NCBI GenBank assembly: GCA_037043235.1
Contig: JAWRVZ010000076.1
Coordinates: 2,213,501-2,277,500, forward strand
Source: Rhodeus uyekii
Taxonomy: Eukaryota > Chordata > Actinopteri > Cypriniformes > Acheilognathidae
Direction: 5' to 3'
DNA: 64,000 bases
The position numbers and the translations under genes were made by a program. Under the pieces are notes generated by a model. The model ran no database searches, had not been told where the DNA came from, and was given only the letters and a program-made list of their open reading frames with translations. This document shows positions 51,918 to 63,200 of the stretch, one piece after another. Every line of letters starts with the position of its first letter. Position 1 is the first letter of the stretch.

Positions 51918-52618
51918 CTGCGAAGGCAAACATGAACGAGTCAAAAAGGCTCGTCACTTATTTTCCTGAATGATTGTGATTGATCTCGCTAGTGTCGCTC
52001 ACCCGTTGCCGCAGTAGTCAGGGGTCCAGTCCAGGCCCTGGGTCGGTCCGTTCCTGCAGCCGGTGCGGTAGTCCATTGAAGGGGACATGCCAGGTCCGGC
52101 AGAGGATGTGACATTTACCATGCTCTGATACTCTGCCTGAAGGGGGAAACCCTAAGAGAGAGAGAGAGAGAGATTACATTTGAGATCAGGTCCCACAGAG
52201 ACAAGCCTCATAGTGCAGGGGCATGAGATCTGGTTTTTATATGGCAAAAATAATTATTACAGCAATATGTTCAAGCAATAGTTCTGGCAAAGTGAAAATT
52301 CAAGCATAATTTATTTATTCTTTTTCATGTTGTTTTATGTCATATTTTTTTGTCTGGAAAACACAAAAGTGGACATTTTTAAGGCATGGTTATGCAGCTT
52401 TTGTAGTGACCAGGGACTGTTCAGAAGTTTTTTTGGAAGTTATACAATGGCTTTGTGTGGGGAATTTAAGTTGAAGTAATAATAAATGGATCAACATTTT
52501 TTGTAGGAATTAATATTTAAATTAAAGTAAATTTAATTTAGTAAATAGTATATATATATATATAGTACATTTAAATTACTTAAATGTATTTATGTTTATG
52601 TATATATTAAATTCTTAA

Positions 52619-52676
<58 letters not shown>

Positions 52677-55600
52677 CATTTAAATAAATTAATAATTTAA
52701 TTTAATAAATTATATATATATATATATACATACATACAAAACATTTGAATAAGAATGCCGTTTTGGGTCAGTAATATTTTTTTAAATGTTTTAGAAACAT
52801 AACAGCTCTTATGCTCACCCAGACTACATCAATTTGATCAAAAATATATTAAAACAGTAACATTGTGAAATATTCTTACAATTTAAAATAACATTTTAAA
52901 ATGTAATTTACTCTTGTGATGTCAGTTGAATTTTCAGCATCATTACTCTAGTTTTCACCCTTCAAAAATCATTCTAATGAATGTTTCTTATTATATCCAA
53001 TGTTGAAAACAGCTGCTTATTTTTTTTTTGCCGAAATATACCGTGATACAGCTTTTGTTCGGGATTTTTAAATATATATTTGTTTGTCTTTGCTGTCACT
53101 TTTGATTAATGTAATGCATATTTGCTGAATTTGTTTCAAAGGAAAAAATCTTACTGACCCCAAACTTTAATTTATTTATTGAGAATGCTGAACTAGCCTT
53201 CCTGTTTTTCTGAGAGAAACTCATTTAAGTCTAATTCCAGCAAACATCCTACACGATCTGAAGTGGACCCGATGACAGTGTAGTGCAAGCAGCCTCAAAT
53301 GAGCATTAATGAGCAACTGCATTCGCTGGTCGACGAGAGCGGTGGGGGTAGACGGAAAATAAACGAAGCAGATATTCTAATTTGAAGACTTTTTCTCTGT
53401 TCTTAGCCTAGGAAAGACTGCATGTGAAAAGGAAGTTAATCTCAGTGGTACACAAGAGAATCTGCCTGAAAGAGCAAGACAGCAGGTGGCTGCGTTTTTT
53501 CCCCCTCCAGAGATTCTACCTATTCATGAATTGTTCCTCAAATTCTTCTCCTTCATTCGATCACAAAGGCTCCATCTGCCCCTTTGTGTCCCCCCCCCCC
53601 CCCCCCCCCACCCAACACCGCCCCACCTCCCCCAGCCCGCCTCGGCTCACCGAAAAAGTTGAACCGCGCGTTTTTGTTTGCTCTCCACAAATATGCAAAA
53701 ATGAACGAGGATTATTACTCCCCTTTGGATTTAAAAACTCTCCCATAAAGGCAGGATCCGTGGAACAGGCTTAAGAACTCCCCAAACGGAGGAGAGAAAA
53801 GCCAAGTTTAAGCATTCGTACTCTCCTCCAAAAGATTGACAGAGCTATACAAGGAGCCCTGTGGTAATCTAAAATTGGACTTCAGACAAATTCACACTAT
53901 AATCTGCATGAAAATTAGACACTTTTTTTGCCTTATGACGATGATCATCCACAGCAATAGTTAATTTTCCTGCTGAGGACTGATATAAAAGAAGCACATG
54001 AAATTCAATCAAGTGGCTGCTCTTTTAAATACAGCGTTTCCCAGAATTCCCAGCAGGCAAAGGAAGAAAAACTTACAACAATATGCCTTTCATATTCAAA
54101 TGTGGATGACGAACTTTTTTTGCGGCAACAGTTTGAATTAGAAATATGTTTTTCGGCTTTGTCTTTGATGGAATCTATACATTCCTTAGTGATTCCAATC
54201 CAAACACATTCAAAAAAAAAAACCGATTCAAACGTGCTCAGCGTCAGTGAGTGATCGAACCGCTGTCATTGGATAGCGTGTCACCTGTTCTCCTGACCAC
54301 CTGATTCATCTCTCTTTATGAAGCTAATCCCTGTTTACCTCAAGACAATGCGATTCTCCGCCCTCTCCTTCTCTCCAGCATCCGTCAGTCCTGCCTCCCA
54401 GCTGATGCTCATCTCTTAAAGAGCTTCCAGGCACAAGGGTGCTATTCATTAGGACCTCATTACAACCTCATCTCAATCCCACTGAAGTTCCAGCACAACT
54501 CAGGGCTATTAAGACATGAAACGGATCAACACAGAACTCACCACGAGTGTTTAAGGAGACTTGGGCTTCAAACCTCCCCTTAACCACCTCTGTTTGAGGT
54601 CTCTATAAGAGGGATGAGGGTTTAATTAGCACTGATGCTAATAATGAGGCTGGGTGTTAACGTGGGGCTGCGGGTTGAAACACCCTCTTCTTCCACACAC
54701 GTTAAAAACCGGGGAGGCAATAAACACAGTGAATGCTATTCCGAAAAAGGTCATTTTCTCTTTAATTAGATTTTTTTGGGGCTTGCGTGTGAATGTGTAG
54801 AACCTTTATTTGCTTTCGTTGCTTTGCTGTTGTCTACGTCCTCAAAAAATAGCCTTCTCCTCCTATACACTTTAGCAGAGAACTAATTTCATTTCCTTCG
54901 GCCCAGTCTGAAAAACTGTTTTCATCAGATAGCTGAGGCATTTTGTCTTCCACACTGATGTATTCATCAATCTCAATGTGAGTTTTTTTGTGCAACCTTA
55001 AGTCACATCCAAATCCTAATGCATCTGTTTATTACAGAGAGAAAATTGAAAATCTGTCTGTGTGATACGCTGGGATTTTTTTGCACGGTGTGGACATAAA
55101 ACAAGCTGGCAGATATTAATGGTTCTTCTCTTGACCTCATTCGCCGGTGCGAGAGATAGGCTGAAGGGGCCGGAAATGATGAAAAATGAAACGGTGCAGC
55201 ATCTGCTGCATAAACAGCACTTCCTCCACTCTCACATTCATACACACACATATAAGCTCCGCTATCTGTTCCCTGATAATGTAGAATGGAAATTGGAGAA
55301 GTATCAGACAAGGCAGGTTCTTGAAGAGGTTTATGGAAAATAGACTGGCGGAGGAGCAAATCCTTTAATTGGCCTGGCCTGGTGTCTGTCGTGCCTCTTT
55401 TCAGTCTTGCTTTAATAACAGTGAAAAGGCTGCTAATGTCTTTCTTGATTAAAGTCAACATGAAACAGAATGCACATCCCGTTTTACTTTCTAAATGTGA
55501 CAGTTCGGAAAAGAAGAAGAAAAATCTAGTGAGGGTCTTGATTCTATCCACTGGGAATAGAAGTGGTCTCTACATGGTTAGATGGGGGTGGGGATGAAAT

Positions 55601-58600
55601 GTTCACATTAAATCCAAGACAACATATTAAGAAAGTCAATTTGAGTCAATTTAGTTTCAATTTCATGCTGACTTAAATACTTTCAAACAAATTTCATTTA
55701 AATATGTAGGTTTTTGGATGTGAGGACTAGTGGTCAACTGATTTGGCAAAAGAAAAAAAGAAAAAAAAAATATATATATATGTGTACAGTAATAAAAAGC
55801 TAGATGAATAAATTACATAAATATAATTTTAGTGCCATGGCAAAAAATTATATTTATGATTGTTTCAAAGAGGACAGTTTATCTAAGATGTCTCTTATAC
55901 TCACAAAGGCTGCATTTATTTACTCAAAATTTTAATTTCTAATTAAATACATTTTAAAATGTCATTTATTCCTACTCCAGTCTTCAGTGTCACATGATCC
56001 TTTAGAAATCATTCAAATACGATTTACTGCTCAATAAACATTTCTTCCTATTATTGCCAATTTTGAAAACAGTTGTGCTGCTTCATATTTTTTTGGAAGC
56101 ATTGATACTTTTTGTTATGACTCTATGATGAATACAAAGTTTAAAGGACAGCATTTATTTAAATGTTAAATGTTTTTAAATGTTAAATTTAAATGTTTGT
56201 TACATTATAATCATTGAACACTACTTATTTTAAATGTACAATGTTTACTTAAAAGGATCTAAAGTATCTAAAAAGGAAAATAAAAGAGCATTACTCAGTC
56301 GCTGTCTCACCTGGGCCATGGATGGGGAATGCAGAGGCATCGGGTGGCTGCTGAGCTGCTGCTGTTGCTGGTGGAGACTGAGGTGCTGGTGTAAGGGGGG
56401 GCTGATCTGCAGCGGAGGGGGGGACGAGCCCGTCATGCTGCCCATGCTCATGGGCGCACTGGGCCGGGATGTACCACCTCGAGCTAGGCCTGGCTGCATC
56501 GGGGGCAGATGGGGACTGAGTCCTGGCTGCTGGTGGTACGGAGGAGCCATGTAGAGACCTGGGTGAGACTGACCTGCCCCAGAGAAAACTGATGGCTTGG
56601 GCCCGAGCATCTGAGAGGCCTGTGATGCCTTCACATCACCCGGGTCATTGTAGCTCTGGAGAAAGTTACGAAAATATTTTATTTGTTGGTTGCATTAATG
56701 CTAAAGAGGCTTCTTTTTTAAAATATACACATTGGATTTCTCTCGGTATTCTTACTTATAATATTTCCATTCAGGTTGAATGCCTCAAATGTTGCTACAT
56801 ATATTAAATAATATTGGATTTCTTGCAAGCTACAACAGTTTTATCAGGCTTTCTTCATTATGTCACCTTTCAGGTGTGCGAGAGGAGTCTATTTATCACT
56901 CAAGCTGTCTCCAAAAAATCTCTAAACTGCCAAACAAGTACATCTCGAAACGTCCCTCCTCAAAGTCACAATTTTAAATCGCATTCATCATATCAATAAC
57001 CCAGAGTCATTTACGTACCTGAGACACGAGGCTCGCTCTGTACGCAGCCAGCTGTTTGAGGTACTCCTTCTTTGCAGTTTCTGTTTTTTTCTTGTACACC
57101 TGCCATGATAAAACAAACAAACAAAGAACAAATATATTAAGAGGCCAAAAACTGTTCTTCATGTTCCTGTGCACAATTATTCTTAGAAATGGGATCTAAT
57201 GGCAGTCCATTTATGAGCCATAATGCGTAATTGTTGTTAGAGCGCTGAAATGGTGCTTGAGTGCAGCCCACTTTATCCATCGCTTGTTCTTCTGCCTTTA
57301 TGGACTGTCCATATTTCCCCTTTCAGTTGGGGCATATGTGTAATTATTTGCCCATCAATACATCTGTGCTGTTATTACCTCAACCAATAGACCTCAACTA
57401 AAAAGACAAGAGCAAAAGAGAGCGATAGAGAAAGACAAAAACAGCAGAGAGACATGATGTTCTTTTATCAGGCAAACATCCCCTCTGAGGAAAAGTACTT
57501 TTAAGTGTTTTCATCAGCTTCACCGGCTGAGAGTTTTACATAGTAAAAAGAGCGTGAATCAACAACTACAAAAAATAAAAGTTATTTCGCTTTTTATGGC
57601 TGTCTGGTGGTTTCAGTGAGAGAAATAGGTACTTTTAGTTGTTTATTCTGAAATCAGAAGCAACTCTGGAAATCAAGTCATACTTCAAAACCTAAATTCA
57701 CATCCTAAAAAAATAATTTAGGTTTTGTTATCAAAAGTGCTAATCCATTTTCATCATCACTGCTTTCGATCTTAAAAGAAACCTTGGTGAGGGTTTTAAA
57801 CATTTACTGTACTACATAAGGTTCAATATTGGACTTTGATATACACATTTGTTTTAATGCACAGCAAATAAAAAGTAATTGTTATTTAACAGCATGACTG
57901 TACTTACAATGTGTATCTTAAAGGGATAGTTCAGCCACAACTGAACATGTTATCTTTCTTCTGTGGAGCACTTTTTTATTTTTTGGGGTGAACTATCCAT
58001 ATTTGAATTGGTTTCTTGCAACATTTCAACCTTGGTGAGGGTATTTGTTATGACAATTTATACAATTAATTTTAAATAGGCTTCACTGTTCAGAATGCAA
58101 TGCAAGTTTCTTTTGGTGCCATTATGGACCAAAAACTTGCTAAACCGATTAGCAGAGCCCACAAAACTTTTGTTTGTTATATTCCAATGAAAATCTCACA
58201 TCACACATATTGCACAAATTTCTCACATATTGTTTTCACACCTGACTTTAAGACTTCCCCTACATGCACAACCTTGCTAATGTTAGACCACAATACCACT
58301 GTGGAGACAATGTTATTCTGTGATTGCACAAGGGGAAATCAGCAAATGTTCTGACCAACATGTGCGCCATCACATCTGCTGTCATAACAAATCGTTATAC
58401 GGACATACTATTGTATATATTATAGATAATGCTTTAGATAATAAACAATACATGTGCTGTGTGTATATAGAAGCACAGAGTAATCTAATGCCTGCTGCAT
58501 TACCTCAGTCTTTACGAGTCAGCCACAAGATTTTCACATTTGCACACAGGCAAGGTTTATTAAAAAAGGAAAGTCACCTGTTTTTGTTCCTCGCCGAGAC

Positions 58601-59942
58601 CGTCCCACATGGAGGCCACAATTTTGGAAACCTCTCCGAATGTGGCATTAGGATTTTGGCCTTTGATAGCTGCCTGTGTGTCTCTGAAGAACAGGGCATA
58701 GGCTGACACTGGCTTCTGAGGCTCGTTGGGGTCTTTCTTCTTCTTCTTCTTGGGGGTTTTGGGCTTCTTGGCCATGTCTGTGGCTGCTCTCTTCTCGGCC
58801 CCATTCATCTGAAAGGAGAGGAGCTCATTATAGTAAACAATAGATATCCAATTAGATTAAGCCATAATAACAGCTTTATGAATGAATCATCTTCCTAAAG
58901 CTAGTTAGTTAGCCTTTTTTCTCTAAAGCCTGTAGCTATTTTTTAAATTTTAATGACTTCCGTGCTTTAGTTGTTCCCACGCATTTTTACCAATGAATTT
59001 CCATGACGTTTGTAGTTGTTTGTCAATTATTTTTTATAAAGATTTCACTGACAAAGAGCTATTTCTAGCTAATTAATTATTTATTTTAGAACTGGGAATA
59101 ATAATAAAAAAGTACTTTTTTAGCTTTTCAGCTATAAGGTCTTTGGTTAATGACTATTACATAATCATCTGGTCATAAATATTAATCTATTCATTGACTA
59201 TGGATTAAGATCACTGTACACATTATGGGCCAATCATATATGCCTGGGAAGGGAATTGTATTCACAATATTGTATAAATACCATAAATTTACATTTCACT
59301 TATAAAAAGCAGTTTTCATTTTAATTTATTTTAAAATATTATTTTCTATTTGCAATATATATATGTTTTCAAAAATCCTTAGAATAATCCATCATTTTAT
59401 GTTTCCAAGTTTATTGTAAATAAATTATTTCTTAAGGTGTTGAACACTTTAATACTGTAACTGATTTGTTAACAAAATGATAATGATAATTAATCACCAG
59501 CCAAAGCTTCATACTTGTAACACTCCTGACTATAAACCTTTCCATGATATTTTAAGATTAATAAGTGACTGAAATGGCAGATTTAATCATGATTTGATTC
59601 GATCTATCTAGAAATAGGTCTTTGTAAACAGAAGTTGCTGGTATTGTGATGGTGTATGTCTCTTGACCATTTAATGCTGAACGTTGTCTTCTGTTAGGAA
59701 ACAAGACAAACATATCTTGGCAAAGCACAAAAACAGCCACTCTTTCCAGAGGATCAGTATTGATGTGGAGTTTTGGAGAAAATGTGCTGTATTTGGGCTG
59801 TGAAGAACAGACTTGAGGCAGATCAGTGTCTTAGCAAATCTATGTTTAAGGAAACATGGCAGTACAACTTGCAGAAAGGTCAGCAGTGACTCATTCCTTT
59901 TAATACACTGTATTTTGCCACAGTGCATAAAATAGTACCTGA

Positions 59943-59980
<38 letters not shown>

Positions 59981-60287
59981 AAGATAAGCTTTTATATTCA
60001 TGAGATCATAGAACGGGTAAAGCTCCCTCTTTCACCTTGGCAGCATCATCTGCATCGTCCTCATGCACGGAGCTGGAGGGGGAAGGTGTGGCTGACTTGC
60101 TCTCTGGTGGAGATGGGGATCCATGGGTGCCATTGTTGCTGTTCAGACCCAACTGAGTATTGAGTTGTGACTGGTTGATTGTGGTCAGCTGACCTTGAGG
60201 AACCATACCAGATTGGACCCTGGATCTAAGCGTATCCACCTGAGGGTGGCCACCATAACGCGAGTCGGAGTTGACCATTTGCTGCAT
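51881..60287 (-). CDS. tox: Tox, HMG-box nuclear regulator, partial: last six coding exons (5' exons beyond the window)
   Basis: Six minus-strand exons join in frame: 60036-60287, 58578-58808, 57019-57099, 56311-56655, 52003-52151 and 51881-51917 (1095 nt, 364 residues plus stop; full human TOX is 526). TOX binds DNA structure-selectively through one HMG box and controls CD4 T-cell lineage development and T-cell exhaustion programmes. Visible signs: LTTINQSQL and a serine/proline stretch [16 protein letters not shown]; a lysine-rich nuclear signal [18 protein letters not shown] leading into the HMG box, which spans two exons ([16 protein letters not shown] .. [17 protein letters not shown]); a proline/glutamine/methionine-rich C-terminal half with [15 protein letters not shown]; and the terminus [10 protein letters not shown]. 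The tail [17 protein letters not shown] fits TOX rather than TOX2/3/4. All junctions are phase 0 except the last. Exons encoding the N-terminal part were not found up to 64000 and are presumed upstream. Confidence 0.94.
52003..52151 (-). CDS. tox: tox exon (eighth): C-terminal region
   Basis: 149 nt encoding [13 protein letters not shown] to DWTPDYCGN plus two bases of the next codon. The acceptor is a TAG preceded by a (CT)n microsatellite; the donor is CGG|GTGAGC. Reading through the donor meets a stop within one codon. Confidence 0.88.
52153..52174 (+). repeat. (GA)n microsatellite forming the acceptor tract of tox exon 8
   Basis: On the minus strand this reads (CT)n immediately before the TAG acceptor, so the microsatellite is the polypyrimidine tract. 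Confidence 0.9.
52545..52740 (+). repeat. (TA)n microsatellite cluster in a tox intron
   Basis: Three TA tracts with the longest at about 52625-52672, separated by AT-rich sequence. Confidence 0.9.
52740..53170 (+). repeat. GCTGCATTTATTTGATCAA-family repeat, long copy
   Basis: Landmarks: CTCTTATGCTCACCCAGACT, TTGTGAAATATTCTTACAAT, GAATTTTCAGCATCATTACT, AATGTTGAAAACAGCTGCTT, TTTGCTGTCACTTTTGATTA and the end CTTACTGACCCCAAACTTTA. The most complete copy in the window, lying in the intron between tox exons 7 and 8. Confidence 0.8.
53171..55874 (-). other. tox intron with possible regulatory block
   Basis: 54240-54800 is repeat-free, balanced in composition and carries several TAATTA-type words (for example TTTAATTAGCACTGATGCTA), suggesting a non-coding element. 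A 182-codon minus frame at 55003-55551 lacks family features and splice support. Confidence 0.35.
53590..53612 (+). repeat. Poly(C) tract
   Basis: About 20 C in a row in a tox intron; translated frames across it are artefacts. Confidence 0.9.
55875..56165 (+). repeat. GCTGCATTTATTTGATCAA-family repeat
   Basis: Shows CAAAGGCTGCATTTATTTAC, CAGTCTTCAGTGTCACATGA, GAAAACAGTTGTGCTGCTTC and GGACAGCATTTATTTAAATG. Located 150 bp downstream of tox exon 7 in its intron. Confidence 0.75.
56311..56655 (-). CDS. tox: tox exon (seventh): proline/glutamine-rich region
   Basis: 115 codons between CTTTCTCCAG and CAG|GTGAGA. It holds [32 protein letters not shown] and a short glutamine run, colinear with human TOX but more diverged than the HMG box. 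An antisense frame over the same bases (56234-56554) is a shadow. Confidence 0.92.
57019..57099 (-). CDS. tox: tox exon (sixth): end of the HMG box
   Basis: A 27-codon exon, [17 protein letters not shown], between CATGGCAG and CAG|GTACGT. It completes helix 3 of the HMG box. Too short for a simple open-frame scan, but bounded by good junctions and in phase on both sides. Confidence 0.93.
57919..58001. mobile_element. Internally deleted AAAGGGATAGTTCA miniature element
   Basis: Left end AAAGGGATAGTTCAGCC and right end GGGGTGAACTATCC are inverted, leaving about 83 bp. A short member of a very common fish family, in a tox intron. Confidence 0.7.
58578..58808 (-). CDS. tox: tox exon (fifth): nuclear localisation signal and first part of the HMG box
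   Basis: 77 codons between CTCCTTTCAG and CAG|GTGACT. It carries a run of six lysines followed by [20 protein letters not shown] and ends at EEQKQ. Nearly identical to mammalian TOX over the HMG part, as expected for strong constraint. Confidence 0.95.
59944..59978 (+). repeat. (GT)n microsatellite close to a tox donor
   Basis: TG tract starting about 58 nt into the intron after the 60036-60287 exon (minus strand reads CA). Confidence 0.9.
60036..60287 (-). CDS. tox: tox exon (fourth by human numbering): pre-HMG serine/proline region
   Basis: 84 codons between an acceptor (TTTTAATCTTCCAG) and the donor AAG|GTGAAA. It encodes [17 protein letters not shown] and the acidic [12 protein letters not shown] directly before the HMG exon. 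The ATG at its first codon is internal to the protein and not a start. Confidence 0.92.
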
Positions 60288-63200
60288 CTGGAAGATTAAA
60301 ATAAATCTTTATTTTAAACAAAACTGTATAGGTTTTCGATATTAATCTTTCAAATCTACAATTGTAGCATGAATTTGATTACCACAAAAATTACTATGAC
60401 TTAAATCCCTTGTTTTCTTTTTTTAAAGGTTTACACAGTGAGGCACTTTACACTCATTTCTGACTGAGCAGTATTTAATACTATTACTTATCAAATTAAA
60501 TTATTAAAACTAAGCTTACAGAAATTCCTGAGAGGTCTACCTATACACACAAGGATAATCCTAATGTTACCTAGAACTAAAGTCTCCATCCATACCTTAA
60601 TTTTCACCTTCCTGCCGCTGTGAATGCTATGGCTGTTTCAGGGTGTATAAGACATTGCTTTTGAACACTGTATCTGGGGGATAGATCACTTCCGACAAGG
60701 ACAAACTCTGTAGTGGTAGTGTGTCACCTGATACCGTCTGAAGCAACAGGTGACCTGAAATGTACCCCACGCCCACCATTGTGTGCAGCACAATGCCCCC
60801 GACAGGTGGAGCTTTGGGGTTAGAGGCCACGGGCATTTATCTGAAGGACAGGTGACTCTGTGTTTTCCTCCTCACATTAACACTTCAGACACACTTAACC
60901 CTCAATACACAAAACATACTGAAATCGCCTTCTAACAGTCTATTATTTTGAAGAGAACCTTTGAGAACACTGAATAATAAAAAGACTTCACAGATATTTC
61001 ACACTGTCAGACAGTAACACAGGAAAATGTGTTGTATAATATTCAAAAATGCAATTTAAATTAAACTATATTTACACATTTATTTAATGTATACAGTTTA
61101 ATTTTTTGCCAACAATAGCACTTTCGTGTGCTCACCTTGATTAACCCATTAGAAAACACAAAAGTGTTTTGTCATGGAGCATCTGAAAAACTGTCTATTC
61201 ATTTACGAGAAGTTGATTTAGATGCATAGGATTAATGACGTGACATTACACAGCAATAGGGAGGAAAATCTCCAATCCATGCGGTTTTAGCGGTTAACTG
61301 ACTAATCATAAACTGACATTGGTGAAAATGTCAAGTTCTCATGAAACGGTTGGGAAAAACACGCAGTGGAAACCTGTTCGGCTTTTCAGGGGGGTTAACC
61401 GTTACAACGTTAATGGACAGGATAAAGTTTCATTTTTCAGCAAATAGCATTCAACTTCATACACACCTCATTAATACGCTGTGTGTTTCAGTATTTTACC
61501 CCTTCCCACTCAATTTCTTGTGAAACATCTGTATTTTCTTGAGGGGGACTTTTTCAGCTAGTTAACCAGACAATACCCACCTTGTGCGGGGTAATAAGAC
61601 AATGTGGTCAGTTTTGGATAGAAAACACATTTCAACTTGAAAACCACGCAGCCAATTAAAGGTCACCTTTCTTTTTCTTGGTAAAACAAAACTTAGAGGC
61701 AAAACTGACAGAAACTAAGAGTGAAATCTAAGATGAATCGTTTAATCATGAATTTTCCAATGAGAAAAACTTTACGGAGAGGATCAACATGGCTGCAAAA
61801 AAACACACACAAAAAAAACTCAAATTGCGTTTGTCAGAGTGAGGTTGTGATGGTATTTATCATCTGAGCTCACCATTAATCTCCACTACACAGAGGACAA
61901 AGGCTTGCCAGAGATGAATAGAGGTCACGTGACGAGGTCACAGACAAAAGCCCTAAAGGTTGCCTGTTCTGCACTTTTTAAGTTTTAAATAACAAATGGC
62001 TGCCTGGGCTGGCTGTTTTTTCCATCAGATCCATTGACCCGTGCAGCAAAGGAGGTCATACTCATTTGATATCAATTTCCTTTAAATCACAAGGCAAATT
62101 GTAATCACACATACAGTAGGAGACCATTTGCATGCTTATTTTTCTATAGTGTGCGACAAAGACGTATGAAAGGGACGAGAGAACCCCGGCTTTCCATGGA
62201 GTCCAATGACATTTTAAAGGGAGGAAAATAATGTCTACTTTACTCCGGCTGTCACTTCAGGGGCACTTTCATGTCCTTCTGTTTCCATTAAAAAGGTATA
62301 AATAGCTTAAGTGCTGGACTAGATCAGAGCCAATTGTTTGCTCAGGATAATAAAACCACAGCCCAATGATAAGGACTTTTTCAGGCAGAGTAATGAGGGT
62401 GTATTTCATGTCCTTGTGTTACTGTCGATCTTTATAAGCTAAAACACACACTGGCTTTTTGTTTACCCTTTTGATTGTTAGAATGAATTTGAAATATATT
62501 CTGCCATAATCTGAGCTATTAAATTCTTTCCTATCAAATTAATCTGCATCAAAATCGCTGTTATTTTTTATTAGTAATAATAGCTTGTCACAGTCCGCAC
62601 AATGGAAAACACCCAATATTTATGACATGCAGGAGTACATATGAGAAGTGAGGTAATTTGGAGTATAAAAGATTAAAGCCGTACCACGCCATCTGTCATT
62701 TGCTCATGCCAGTGTTTAATTGCTTTCACTTGAATTTTACAATCGCATGCAAATATCTGCCTCTTATTAAACTTCACTGTAAATTATCTATGCAAAAGCA
62801 GTCCAATAGAAGTAGCTTTGTCACGCTGCACTTTAAAGGTCTCAAACGTTTTGCAGTGCGCAGCAAAGTGCTGCAAACTGTAGGCTTTGCTGCAAATTTA
62901 CAATAAATGGAGATTTATGTCCATTACTGTTCCTTTTTTTTATTTAGGCCACTGCTGGATGAGGATTTAGTGGCTTTTGCGCTGATGATGGACGATCTCG
63001 GTGCTTTTTACCGCTCACGCCCTCTCTCTCTCTCTCCTCCGCTGTCAGCTCTGTTTAGATTTGCACATTTTACACACATCAACTTGTGCTTATTTAAGCG
63101 GACATGTGGCTTTCTGGAAAGCAAACTTCACCTGAGCATTTCCAATAAATTCGACGCATTTAATGCGAATCTCAGAGCTCATCAGAATGGCCCGATGAGA

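Noticed and set aside
53424..53774. 116-codon frame with a polyproline stretch
   Set aside because: Crosses a poly(C) tract and has no family similarity.
55003..55551. 182-codon minus-strand frame in a tox intron
   Set aside because: Begins in a phenylalanine run, has no recognisable domain, and does not match any part of TOX or show splice signals.
56234..56554. 106-codon plus-strand frame
   Set aside because: Antisense shadow of tox exon 7; Trp/Cys/Gly-rich composition comes from the reverse of Pro/Gln codons.
60036..60287. tox start codon at 60287
   Set aside because: The ATG is the first codon after an acceptor and lies internal to the protein; mammalian TOX has some 150 or more residues before this point.
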